NCBI RefSeq assembly: GCF_006782915.1 | Contig: NZ_VCNP01000003.1 | Location: 20,585 to 84,584 of the forward strand | Length of the DNA: 64,000 nucleotides | Reading direction: 5' to 3' | From: Streptomyces calvus | GTDB taxonomy: Bacteria > Actinomycetota > Actinomycetes > Streptomycetales > Streptomycetaceae | Shown: positions 31,632-40,010 of the stretch, piece after piece | Layout of the letters: each line of letters opens with the position of its first letter | Position numbering within the stretch: position 1 is the stretch's first letter | Notes under the pieces: model-generated | The model's input: only the letters and a program-made list of their open reading frames with translations | What the model was told of the DNA's origin: nothing | Database searches by the model: none | Program-made: the position numbers and the translations under genes

Positions 31632-32027
31632 GTGTTCGAGTACCACGGCTGGATCGCTGTCAGGGAGACCGCAGTCGGTGACGACGATGACCTCCGACTG
31701 CGGCAGGTCGTCGATGAGCTTCGGCTTCGCATCGCGAAGATGGCCAGTCCCTACCTCCTTGATCTCAGGTGGATGAACGGTGAGCCGTTCATCCACGTGG
31801 GAGGCAATTCCAATCACCGCTCGTCGTCAGACGTGGTCGGGCTGTTCGAACATGTCGCGAAGGTCGCTCCCGGCTCCTACGGCCTCCTGCATGTGCGCGA
31901 TGACGAGGACCCGGGCCATGAGAACGAGGTACGCGTACTCAGGCTCGCTCGGGGCACGGTCACGCATCACACGGAGGCGCTGCTGTCTCCTTGCATCCCG
32001 ACGCTGGAAGACCCCTTCACTGTTTAG
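31632..32027 (+). CDS. Imm7-family immunity protein (orphan)
   Basis: 131 aa, GTG start. The opening FEYHGWIAV, the middle FIHVGGNSNHRSSSDVVGLFEHVAKVAPGSYGLLHVRDDED and the end match the Imm7 immunity family found beside polymorphic toxins. Such proteins neutralise a cognate secreted toxin in the cytoplasm. No toxin gene flanks it. An IS remnant lies 14 bases beyond its stop, so a former toxin locus may have been disrupted, or this is a stand-alone immunity gene against neighbours. Confidence 0.78.
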   Translation: MFEYHGWIAVRETAVGDDDDLRLRQVVDELRLRIAKMASPYLLDLRWMNGEPFIHVGGNSNHRSSSDVVGLFEHVAKVAPGSYGLLHVRDDEDPGHENEVRVLRLARGTVTHHTEALLSPCIPTLEDPFTV

Positions 32028-32041
32028 TTCTGTCTGGCTGG

Positions 32042-32331
32042 TCACGGCCGGAGCCACAGACGGATCGCCGCGGCCATGACGGTGGCGTGAAAGACGAAGG
32101 CTCTCCTGTCGTGGCGCGTAGCTGCGGCTCGGGAGTTCTTGAGCCGATTGATCGCCCGCTCGACCTCGTTGCGGCGCTTGCAGATGTCGCTGTCGAAACC
32201 GGTGGGCAGGCCGCCCTTGCTGCCGCGTCGTTTGCGGTTGGCCCGCTGGTCCTTCGGCTCGGGGATGGTGTGCTCGATCCGGCGTCTTCGCAGGTAGCGA
32301 CGATTGCGGCGTGAGCTGTATGAGGGCGGTG
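32042..32331 (-). pseudogene. IS5-type transposase remnant (C-terminus only)
   Basis: The minus strand encodes YSSRRNRRYLRRRRIEHTIP, then EPKDQRANRKRRGSKGG, NEVERAINRLKNSRAAATRH and a terminal VMAAAIRLWLRP before TGA. This is the C-terminal third of an IS5/IS1182-like DDE transposase, including the catalytic Glu (NEVER). The N-terminal part and the opposite end are absent; the next gene's stop codon lies 10 bases away. The element is inactive. Confidence 0.75.
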
Positions 32332-32340
32332 GCCTTGCGG

Positions 32341-32934
32341 TCAGTTCACGAGGGCGCGGTGGCGAGCTTCCCGGACGACGCGGTCGGCGGTCTCCTCGGG
32401 AGTGAGGGCCGAGGTGTCGAACCACCAGCCGAGATCGCCGAGTTCGCGTTTCATGTCGGCGTCGAGGTCTTCGTAGCCGTCGAAGTGGAATTGCTCCTGT
32501 GGATCGCGGAGGGTGTTGCGGTACCGGCACGCCTCGATGCCCGGTGCGAGAACGACGAAGAGGACCTGACGGGCCGCAAGGAGTGAGACGAAGAAGTCCA
32601 GTTGCGCGCGGTCGGGGATCACCCAGTCGATCACGGGTGTGAACCCGGCGTCGGAGAAGTTGTTCGCCAGCGTGCACAGATTGCGGTTGCACAGCTCCAC
32701 TTGTCGTGCCGCCTCGTCGGCGGGCTCGCCCAGGGCCCCGACGCGACCGCTGACGACCAGACGGCTGACGAAGTCGCCGTCGAGCCGGGCGGAGCGTGGC
32801 AGGCGCTCGGCGACGAGCCTGGTCACCGTCGACTTGCCGGCCCCCGGCATCCCGGTCACGATCAGGCAGTCCGCCGTCCCAGCAGTGATCACACCCCCGA
32901 TCCTGTCAGCGTGCCCGGACGTCGGCAATCGCAT
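32341..32934 (-). CDS. AAA/P-loop kinase-like protein
   Basis: 197 aa from ATG at 32934 (GGAGG 13 bases upstream); a GTG at about 32891 is an alternative. Walker A is VTGMPGAGKSTVTRLVAERL, then the acceptor-site Asp in ARLDGDFVSRL, a helical lid, and LLAARQVLFVVLAPGIEACRYRNTLRDP in the Arg-rich part. This is the layout of small-molecule kinases related to shikimate/gluconate kinase and chloramphenicol phosphotransferase. The substrate is unknown. It directly abuts an IS remnant and may have been truncated or juxtaposed by it. Confidence 0.75.
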   Translation of the reverse strand: MRLPTSGHADRIGGVITAGTADCLIVTGMPGAGKSTVTRLVAERLPRSARLDGDFVSRLVVSGRVGALGEPADEAARQVELCNRNLCTLANNFSDAGFTPVIDWVIPDRAQLDFFVSLLAARQVLFVVLAPGIEACRYRNTLRDPQEQFHFDGYEDLDADMKRELGDLGWWFDTSALTPEETADRVVREARHRALVN

Positions 32935-33074
32935 ATCGAGGCGCGGTCCTCCGGAGCTGTCGGCCCCGCCCACGGTCCGGCCCCGGGCGCTGCCGCACCG
33001 CGTCTGCCGTACCCAACACACGCCACGCAAGCCCTGGTTCACCCTTTCGAGAGACGTCCCGGGCGCCCCGGAGG

Positions 33075-34340
33075 CTAACGGCGCTTTCCGTGGCGCGGCC
33101 GGGAGCGCGTGCCGCGGGTGAAGGCGCAGAGGAGGCCGATGGCTTGCACCACGGCGCAGGCGGTGATCACCGTGCGGATGGCCGCGGGGTCGACGACCGC
33201 CATGAGGATGCCGGCGAGCGGGTAGGGCAGGAGCAGGATCAGCACGGTCACGGACAGGGTGCTGCCGAACACCTCGGCGGGGATGAGGTGGGAGCGCAGG
33301 GTGCGCAGTACGACGGCCAGCATGCTGTCGCCTGCCATGAAGACGGCGGCCAGCACGAGGTACGCCGGGTAGGAGTCGGCGTGGGCGATGAGGAAGCACG
33401 GCACGGCCGTCACCAGCGCGGCCCAGCGGCCCACCCCGGACAGTCCCCACCGGTCGATGGCGACGCGGCAGACGGCGACCGCCAGCAGCGAGGCGGCGGC
33501 CGCGCAGGACCAGACCACGCCGACCGAGGCGCTGGACCGGCCGAGTTCCTTCACCACGATCACCGGGGTCGCCGCCTCCAGGAACCCGAGGGTCAGATTG
33601 GACAGCGCCAGCCCGCCGACCAGCCACGCCAGCGGCGGCAACGCGCGCAGGGTGGACCAGCCGGTGCGCCAGCCCTGCGGCGCGGGCCCGTTCCCCGCTG
33701 TGGGTCCGGGCATGTGACGCGCACTCGGGGCGATGGCGGCCGACAGCAGCGACAGTCCGCTGATCACGGCGAGCATGCCGCTGGAGCCGGCCCATTGCAG
33801 AAGGAGGCCGCCTGCTGCGGGGCCGGCCAGAGCGGCTGCCTGGTCGATGCTCAGCAGGACCGACTGGACGCGGTGCGCCGCACCGTCGGCCTCCCGGCTG
33901 GCCGCCCCGCCGATGCTTTCGGCCGCGATGAAGCTGAACTGGGTCAGGCACCCCGCGCATGCCGCCAGGAGCATCACCAGGCTGGCGGCCACTTCGGCGC
34001 CGGTCATGGCCAGGGCGGGCACCGCGAGTCCCGCGACCAGTGCACGGGCCGCGGCGGCCAGCCGGAAGACCCGGGCGGGTCCGAACCGGTCCACCGCCGT
34101 GCCCGCCAGGGCGAACGTGCACAGTCGCGGCGCCCACGCCAGCACGAAGGCGACGCCGGTCAACGAGGACGAGTTCGTCGTTCCCAGCACCAGCAGGGGT
34201 ATGCCGTAGGTGGTCATGGAGGACGCGGCAGCATCCGCGAGGCGCGGCAGATAGACACCGCGTGCCCGGCTGTGGGTCACCGGGCGGGCGTGCCGGGGCG
34301 GGGACGACCGGACTTTCGCAGATATCAAGGGGACGTGCAC
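33075..34340 (-). CDS. MFS transporter
   Basis: About 421 aa from GTG at 34340. The start is uncertain: in-frame GTGs at 34412 and 34280 are possible and none has a clear ribosome site. Twelve hydrophobic segments are visible, beginning MTTYGIPLLVLGTTNSSSLTG and including the motif-A-like loop GTAVDRFGPARVFRL. It resembles the MFS_3/enterobactin-exporter-like group of actinobacterial efflux pumps. It stands alone, with a perfect palindrome at 34397-34413 upstream. Confidence 0.85.
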   Translation of the reverse strand: MHVPLISAKVRSSPPRHARPVTHSRARGVYLPRLADAAASSMTTYGIPLLVLGTTNSSSLTGVAFVLAWAPRLCTFALAGTAVDRFGPARVFRLAAAARALVAGLAVPALAMTGAEVAASLVMLLAACAGCLTQFSFIAAESIGGAASREADGAAHRVQSVLLSIDQAAALAGPAAGGLLLQWAGSSGMLAVISGLSLLSAAIAPSARHMPGPTAGNGPAPQGWRTGWSTLRALPPLAWLVGGLALSNLTLGFLEAATPVIVVKELGRSSASVGVVWSCAAAASLLAVAVCRVAIDRWGLSGVGRWAALVTAVPCFLIAHADSYPAYLVLAAVFMAGDSMLAVVLRTLRSHLIPAEVFGSTLSVTVLILLLPYPLAGILMAVVDPAAIRTVITACAVVQAIGLLCAFTRGTRSRPRHGKRR

Positions 34341-34396
34341 TTTCTGTGAACCATGGAACCGTCGGCGGTGGGTCAGCCTGAACGAACGAGACACAA

Positions 34397-34413
34397 GGTG
34401 ACAAAGCGTCACC
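34397..34413. promoter_or_regulatory. Perfect palindrome upstream of the MFS gene
   Basis: GGTGAC-AAAGC-GTCACC. It lies 57 bases upstream of the chosen MFS start and would cover the first codons if the gene started at 34412. Confidence 0.45.
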
Positions 34414-34985
34414 TAACGGGCGTACTCCCTTCCCTGCAGGGCGTCAGGCCGCATTCCGGACCATGGTTGTGAAGCGGTGTCGGTACCGGACAAGCCGGGA
34501 GGGACACCGGGAACCGCGGCTTCCCCAACCCGGTTGGGAACGCCGCGACATGACACCGGTGATCACCGACACTCAGTACAGCGTGATCGTCTCACCAAAC
34601 GTTACGTGGGGTAAGCCGAGGTCAGGCCAGTCGCTGAGGGAGTGGGAAGGCACCCACCCGAAGGGGACGGGTCATCGCAGATCCACCCGCGACCACCGTT
34701 CTCCTGCCAACACGCTCCACATTGATCACCCGCGCACGGCCACGGCTTGCGCCGGTCGCGTGTGATCGCCTCGCGGCGCGGGTCGTGGGCCATGCCGGCG
34801 GCACTCAGCGCCACGAGCTGCCGCACGAGACCGTGGGCGGCCGGGATCTGACAGCTGATCAGGCCTCGCGTACGGACTCCGCCCGGCTCGAGGTCGGCGT
34901 CCGCGGGCGTGCGGGGCGTCGGCGCCTGGATCCGGGGTGGCGAGTCGGTACCTCAAACGGCAGCCGTCGTTGGCGCGCAGACCTC
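34414..34985. other. Intergenic region with one long hairpin
   Basis: No credible gene was found between the MFS gene and the GH92 promoter. A 33-base hairpin at 34515-34547 pairs CGCGGC with GCCGCG outside and CCCAACC with GGTTGGG inside. Open frames in both directions have shadow composition. Confidence 0.4.
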
Positions 34986-35015
34986 TTGACAACGATGTCA
35001 GGCGCGTGATCTAGT
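34986..35015 (+). promoter_or_regulatory. Promoter and LacI-type operator of the GH92 gene
   Basis: TTGACA (34986-34991) with a weak -10 near TCTAGT (35010-35015). The dyad TGACA-ACGA-TGTCA (34987-35000) overlaps the -35 box, the usual position for a sugar-responsive LacI/ROK-type repressor. Confidence 0.5.
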
Positions 35016-35138
35016 CCGCTTCCATCCAGCCAGGGCCGCCGACTGCACCGATTCCACGGGCCCACTCCGTCCGTCGCTCAGAAGATCACCTCTCATGTCG
35101 CGCCGCACATGACGGGTGAGGAACAGGAGACCCCTTCC

Positions 35139-38100
35139 ATGCACAGACCCCTCCGCCGATGGCGCAACCGCGCCTCGACGGTCCTCGCCGCACTGCTCGT
35201 CGCCGGCGGTGCCCTGGGCCCGGCGCCGGCCGTCGCCCAGTCCCCGGCGGCCGCCGACCGTCTCACCTCCCTGGTCAACCCGTTCATCGGCACGCAGAAC
35301 TTCGGCAACACCTTCCCCGGCGCGAGCGCCCCCTTCGGCATGGTCCAGGTCAGCCCGGACACCGGCGGCCAGGGAGGGTACGACTACCAGCAGGACAAGA
35401 TCCACGGGTTCAGCCAGACCCACCTCTCCGGCGTCGGCTGCTCCGTCATGGGCGAGCTGCCGCTCATGCCGACGACCGGAGCGGTCGACACCGTCGACCC
35501 CGATGCCTACCGCTCGACCTACTCGCACGACGACGAGGACGCCGAACCCGGCTACTACCGCGTCGGGTTGAAGACGTACGACATCGACGCCGAGCTGACC
35601 GCCACGGCCCGCACGGGCTGGCAGCGCTACACCTTCCCCTCGACCGACCGTGCCAACGTCCTGTTCAACACGGGCAAGGCCAACCAGCGGGTGTACAGCT
35701 CGGAGGTCCACGTCGTCGGCGACCGGACGGTCGAGGGCCGTGTCGAGGCGGGGAACTTCTGCGCGGGCAAGGACCGGCACACCGTCTACTTCACGGCGAC
35801 CTTCGACAGGCCGTTCGCCTCGCACGGCACCTGGCGCGGCAACACCCCCGCTCCCGGTGAGCGGGACGCGGCCGGCGAGGGCGGGAACGGCGCCTGGGTG
35901 ACCTTCGACGCCGGCTCCGACCGTGACGTCGTCGTCAAGGTGGGACTCTCCTACACGGGCCTCGAGGGTGCCCGGAAGAACCTGAAGGCGGAGACGGACG
36001 ACTCGTACGACTTCGACGCCACCCGCGCGGCGCTGCGGGCGACCTGGGAGCGGCAGCTCGCCGCCGTCCGGATCGACGGCGGGTCGACCGAGCGGCGACG
36101 CGCGTTCTACTCGGCCCTCTACCACGCGCAACTGCACCCGAACCTCGCCGGAGACGTCGACGGCCGGTACGCGGGCTTCGACGGGAAGACGCATACCGCG
36201 TCCGGGTTCACGCCCTACCAGAACCTGTCGCTGTGGGACACCCACCGGCCGCAGAACCAACTGCTGCAGATGCTGCAACCGCAGGTCGCCCGCGATGTCG
36301 CGCTGTCGGTCGTCGCGATCGGACGGGACGGCGGCTGGCTGCCGCGCTGGTCGCTCGCCAACAGCGAGACCAACATCATGACCGGCGACCCGGTGACTCC
36401 GTTCCTCGTCGAGGCGTGGTCCAAGGGCCTGCTCGCGGGCCACGAGAAGGAGGCGTACGCCCTCCTCAGGAAGAACGCCCTGAGCACGCCGCCGGACGAC
36501 TCCCCCTACAACGGCCGTGCCGGAATCGACGCCTACCAGGAACGCGGCTACGTCCCGAGCGGTCTGGAACCGGGGAAGGACTGTCCGGACAAGGGCGGCG
36601 ACAACGACTGCCGTCACCCCGCCTCGGCGACCCTGGAGTACGCGGCGGCGGACGCGTCGCTGGCCCTGATGGCGAAAGGGCTGGGGCACACCGCGGACGC
36701 CCGCATGTTCGCGGCACGCGGCCAGTGGTACCGCAACCTGTGGGACTCCTCCATCCAGCAGTTCCGGCCGCGCACGACCGACGGCACCTGGCTGACGCCG
36801 TACGACCCCGTCGAAGCGGGCCACCAGTTCCATGAGGGCGGCGCCTACCAGTACCAGTGGCTCGTGCCCCAGGACCCGGCCGGGCTGGTGTCCCTGATGG
36901 GCGGCAAGCGGGAGACCGAGAAGCGGCTCGACGCCTTCTTCGCGTACGACGAACTCCTCACGGACCCCGCCGGAACCGCTCGCGAGGACTGGATCTCGGC
37001 ACCGTACGACTACTACGGGAAGCCGACCTACAACCCGAACAACGAGCCCGACCTGCACTCCCCCTACATGTACCTGTGGGCCGGTGCACCCGCCAAGACC
37101 GCCACCGTGGTCCGCGCCGCGATGACGCTCTTCACGGACGGGCCCGACGGCATGACCGGCAACGACGACCTGGGCACCATGTCGGCCTGGTACGTCTTCT
37201 CCTCCCTCGGCCTGTACCCGACGACGAACGGCGGCGACTTCCTCGCCGTCTCCAGCCCGCAGTTCCCGTCGGCGGTCATCCGCATCGGCGCCCACGGCGA
37301 CGAGCAGGGCGGCACCCTGACCGTCGAGGCACCGGGTACGAGCGACACCCGACGCTACGTGAAGCGGGCGGAGTTCGGCGGGAAGGACCTGCGCGCCACC
37401 TGGCTCGACTGGGACGCGGTCGCCAAGGGTGGACACCTGGCCTTCGAGATGGCGGACGAGCCGTCGGCGTGGGGCACGGGCAGGGGCGCGGAGCCGCCGT
37501 CCGTGAACCGCGCGGCTGCCGATTCCCGCCGGCACCTCGACGCGTCGCTGCGCACCGGTTCCGACGTCCTGCCGACGGCCGACAGCGCGCAGGACGTCCG
37601 TCTGCGGCTGGACGTGCTGGGCCAGTCCCCCGGCACCCTGCGGGTGGACGTCGGCGCCAAGGCTCCCGGCGGCTGGACCGTGAAGACCTCCGAGCCCTTC
37701 TCGCTCGCCTCCCACCGGCTTCCGGTCCAGCGGACCGCGACGGTCGACGTGACCGTGCCGGCCGGAACCGCTCCGGGTTCGTACACCGTGCGGATCACCG
37801 CGGCCGCGAAGGGTGTGAAGAGCGTGGAACGGACCGCGACCATCGAGGTGCGCGCCGCGGCCCGCTGCGCGGCGGACGCCGGCGAGCAGTGTGCCGTGGA
37901 CCTCGGCAAGGAGGCGAACCACGACGGCACCGCGACCGTCGCAGCCTCCGGCGAGGGCGACTTCGACGGAGCGGGCTGGAGCTACGACGGTGATCTGCTG
38001 CCCGCGGCGGGTCCCGTCGTCTGGGACGGCGTGACCTACGCCGCTCCCGATCCGTCCGGCACGGCCGCGAACTTCGTCGAGGCGCGCGGTCAGGCCATGC

Positions 38101-38423
38101 TGCTGCCGGCCGGGTCGTACAGCGCGCTGCGCCTGGTCGGCGCGGCCCACCACGGGCCGGTGACGACCATGCTCACCGTCCGCTACACCGACGGAACCAC
38201 CGCCGAAGTGCCGGTCCCGGTCGGCGACTGGGCGGGAGCGGAGCCGCAGGGCAGCTCCGTCGCACTGGAGATGCCCCACCGGATCAAGCGCGGGCAGGGT
38301 GTGGACGGCCCGCCGGTGCGGCTGTTCGGTGCCTCCGCGGACCTCGACGCGTCGAAGACGGTGCGTTCGGTCGGTCTGCAGAACGACCCTCGGGTGCAGA
38401 TCTACGCGATCACCCTCGCGTAG
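35139..38423 (+). CDS. Secreted GH92 alpha-mannosidase
   Basis: 1094 aa from ATG at 35139 with AGGAG 9 bases upstream. A signal peptide (RNRASTVLAALLVAGGALG, cleavage near AVAQ) is followed by the GH92 start LTSLVNPFIGTQNFGNTFPG and IHGFSQTHLSGVGC. Further family motifs are YHAQLHPNLAGDVDGRYAGF, LWDTHRPQNQLLQ, and HEGGAYQYQWLVPQDP with the catalytic-region Glu, then GNDDLGTMSAWYVFSSLGLYP. A NEW3 (NPCBM-associated) module follows at about residues 810-915, then a C-terminal galactose-binding-like domain. GH92 enzymes remove alpha-linked mannose with Ca2+. It is monocistronic with a strong terminator. Confidence 0.93.
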   Translation: MHRPLRRWRNRASTVLAALLVAGGALGPAPAVAQSPAAADRLTSLVNPFIGTQNFGNTFPGASAPFGMVQVSPDTGGQGGYDYQQDKIHGFSQTHLSGVGCSVMGELPLMPTTGAVDTVDPDAYRSTYSHDDEDAEPGYYRVGLKTYDIDAELTATARTGWQRYTFPSTDRANVLFNTGKANQRVYSSEVHVVGDRTVEGRVEAGNFCAGKDRHTVYFTATFDRPFASHGTWRGNTPAPGERDAAGEGGNGAWVTFDAGSDRDVVVKVGLSYTGLEGARKNLKAETDDSYDFDATRAALRATWERQLAAVRIDGGSTERRRAFYSALYHAQLHPNLAGDVDGRYAGFDGKTHTASGFTPYQNLSLWDTHRPQNQLLQMLQPQVARDVALSVVAIGRDGGWLPRWSLANSETNIMTGDPVTPFLVEAWSKGLLAGHEKEAYALLRKNALSTPPDDSPYNGRAGIDAYQERGYVPSGLEPGKDCPDKGGDNDCRHPASATLEYAAADASLALMAKGLGHTADARMFAARGQWYRNLWDSSIQQFRPRTTDGTWLTPYDPVEAGHQFHEGGAYQYQWLVPQDPAGLVSLMGGKRETEKRLDAFFAYDELLTDPAGTAREDWISAPYDYYGKPTYNPNNEPDLHSPYMYLWAGAPAKTATVVRAAMTLFTDGPDGMTGNDDLGTMSAWYVFSSLGLYPTTNGGDFLAVSSPQFPSAVIRIGAHGDEQGGTLTVEAPGTSDTRRYVKRAEFGGKDLRATWLDWDAVAKGGHLAFEMADEPSAWGTGRGAEPPSVNRAAADSRRHLDASLRTGSDVLPTADSAQDVRLRLDVLGQSPGTLRVDVGAKAPGGWTVKTSEPFSLASHRLPVQRTATVDVTVPAGTAPGSYTVRITAAAKGVKSVERTATIEVRAAARCAADAGEQCAVDLGKEANHDGTATVAASGEGDFDGAGWSYDGDLLPAAGPVVWDGVTYAAPDPSGTAANFVEARGQAMLLPAGSYSALRLVGAAHHGPVTTMLTVRYTDGTTAEVPVPVGDWAGAEPQGSSVALEMPHRIKRGQGVDGPPVRLFGASADLDASKTVRSVGLQNDPRVQIYAITLA

Positions 38424-38474
38424 CACTCCGTACGCCCGCCGGCCCCCGCCGTCCTCCGGTCGGGAGGTCGGTCG

Positions 38475-38507
38475 GTGGCGGCGTGACCGTCACGGTCACG
38501 CCGCCAC
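38475..38507 (+). terminator. Terminator of the GH92 gene
   Basis: Perfect 15-bp stem GTGGCGGCGTGACCG / CGGTCACGCCGCCAC with a TCA loop, 52 bases after the stop. Confidence 0.8.
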
Positions 38508-38702
38508 TCGCGCAGCGCCGATCCGTCAGCAACCGGCGCCGCCCCCGACCGCCTGACGGCCGTGACGTGCTGCCGGACCTGCGGTGATCGACTCGACCGG
38601 TAGAGGCTCCGGCACGGATCAACCTTCGCAACCGCCGGGCGGTCCTACCGGGTTGCCGAGCAGTACACGGTTGTCCGAGCGCTTGGGTGGGTGAGGATGG
38701 GG

Positions 38703-39083
38703 ATGACGGGTCTCGTCACCGAGGTGACCTGGGTTGACGTACGCGAGGAACTGCCGCAGGACGGTTTACCGGTCGCAGCGGCGATCACCGGCCGGTATCC
38801 GGCCGACGGTGCCGAGTCCGGTACGGCGTCGGGTGAGGAATTCTGGCTGGTGAGGCCGATGTACTTCACGACTCGGCACTTCGGCGAGGACGGATCCGAA
38901 CACCGCGACTGCTTCGTCGACTCCGACGGGATCATCCGCAGGCCCTACGACCCGGCCGACGACGACACCGTGACCCACTGGGCCTACCTGCCCACCCTGC
39001 CGGGCAGAACGACGCACCTGGTTCTCGGGGAAGAGGTGCAGCCGGCTCTCCGCAACGCGTGGAACGCTCGTCCCGCCACCTGA
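38703..39083 (+). CDS. DUF551-like hypothetical protein
   Basis: 126 aa from ATG at 38703 with GAGG 6 bases upstream; GTG at 38691 is possible. The pattern VTWVDVREELPQDGLPVAAAI at the start, an exposed middle ending FVDSDGIIRRPYD and VTHWAYLPTLPG near the end match DUF551-type proteins (W-x-x-V...LP...G; THW-x-x-LP), common in phages and accessory regions. Function unknown. The 3' end and stop codon are part of a perfect 53-bp tandem duplication. Confidence 0.6.
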   Translation: MTGLVTEVTWVDVREELPQDGLPVAAAITGRYPADGAESGTASGEEFWLVRPMYFTTRHFGEDGSEHRDCFVDSDGIIRRPYDPADDDTVTHWAYLPTLPGRTTHLVLGEEVQPALRNAWNARPAT

Positions 39084-39157
39084 TCCAGGGTCCGTCGGCT
39101 CGGTGCAACGCGTGGAACGCTCGTCCCGCCACCTGATCCAGGGTCCGTCGGCTCGGT
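39052..39157. repeat. Perfect 53-bp tandem duplication over a gene end
   Basis: Copy 1 is 39052-39104, copy 2 is 39105-39157, without mismatches. The unit begins GCAACGCGTGGAACGCTCG and includes the TGA of the DUF551-like gene in its first copy. Confidence 0.85.
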
Positions 39158-39264
39158 GCTCCTGGTGACGGAGGCCCTGCGCCGCGCCTGCCGGGGTCGC
39201 ACCACGGGAGCGGCGGGCCCGGTCGGAACACCGGTCGGGCCCGCCGCGCTGGAGTGGGACGGGG

Positions 39265-39825
39265 TCATGTGTTCTTGCCGGCACGCCCGAGCCGGAGAGC
39301 GGAGATGAGGAAGAAGATCCCTCCGAGGAAGGCGTAGCCGGCCAGGTTGCGCAGGGAGGCGTCCTCTGTGCCCGCTTGGGCGAAGAAGGAGGCGCCGGCG
39401 ACGGTGGAGATGGCACCGCTGGCGATCATCGCCCACTGTCCTCCCAGTCGGCGCCGGACGGCACCGACGACGAGCTGGACGAGACCCGCGGTGACGGCCC
39501 AGACGCCCCAGACCCGCAGGACCGCCGGAATGCCGGACGTGGCGGCGACGGCGAGACCGACGCCGGTGAGGGCACTGAGCGTGATGTTCAGGTACAGGTG
39601 GCGCACCGGGCCGTCGTTCGCCTTGGCGGACCGGGCGTCGACGACGGCGCACGCCACGTCGAACAACGGATAGATCACCAGGAGCGTCGCGCTCAGTGGC
39701 CCCAGTGTGTCGGCGGTCGCGAACAGCAAGGCGGCCCACACGGCGGCGAAGGCGAAGCGCGTGAGGTACAGCTTCCGCAGGGCCGCGGGAACGCCGGTCG
39801 GTGTCGTGTCGAGGAGGGTGTCCAC
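39265..39825 (-). CDS. Membrane protein (HdeD/DUF308-like)
   Basis: 186 aa from GTG at 39825 with GAAAGG 6 bases upstream. About six membrane helices: YLTRFAFAAVWAALLFATAD, LGPLSATLLVIYPLFDVACAVVDA, LNITLSALTGVGLAVAATSG, VWGVWAVTAGLVQLVVGAVRRR, WAMIASGAISTVAGASFFAQ and LAGYAFLGGIFFLISALRLG. The short hydrophobic repeats with RRLGGQW between resemble HdeD-type proteins. It is divergent from a TetR gene, with two copies of a 19-bp site between them, so it is probably induced by the ligand of that regulator. Confidence 0.78.
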   Translation of the reverse strand: MDTLLDTTPTGVPAALRKLYLTRFAFAAVWAALLFATADTLGPLSATLLVIYPLFDVACAVVDARSAKANDGPVRHLYLNITLSALTGVGLAVAATSGIPAVLRVWGVWAVTAGLVQLVVGAVRRRLGGQWAMIASGAISTVAGASFFAQAGTEDASLRNLAGYAFLGGIFFLISALRLGRAGKNT

Positions 39826-39910
39826 GGGGTGCCTTTCAGTGACGGTGTGCGGGAGTCGGACGACTGGTCGTCGGGTGGCACGGCCACGGCCGAGGAAGGC
39901 CGGAAAGCCT

Positions 39911-39987
39911 GAGGGAGAACGTTCGGTCTCTTTGAGAGCATCCAAGAGGGCAGCCGTGGCTCCTGTCAAGACCGAACGTTCTCCCTC
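39911..39987. promoter_or_regulatory. Two operator sites forming a perfect 19-bp inverted repeat
   Basis: GAGGGAGAACGTTCGGTCT at 39911-39929 and its exact reverse complement at 39969-39987, 39 bases apart. Each arm also contains the palindrome GAACGTTC. The right arm covers the likely TetR promoter (TAGCCT at 39998-40003), and a minus-strand TTGACA (39965-39970) overlaps it. Confidence 0.75.
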
Positions 39988-40010
39988 GCGTCTTTGGTAG
40001 CCTCGGCCCC

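Noticed and set aside
34463..34765. 100-codon open frame in the MFS-GH92 gap
   Set aside because: No ribosome site, it runs through a long hairpin, and the composition is not protein-like.
34998..38426. Minus-strand open frame of 1142 codons opposite the GH92 gene
   Set aside because: It mirrors the GH92 gene exactly, has Val/Arg/Gly-rich shadow composition and no family motif; the plus strand has a signal peptide and complete GH92 motifs.
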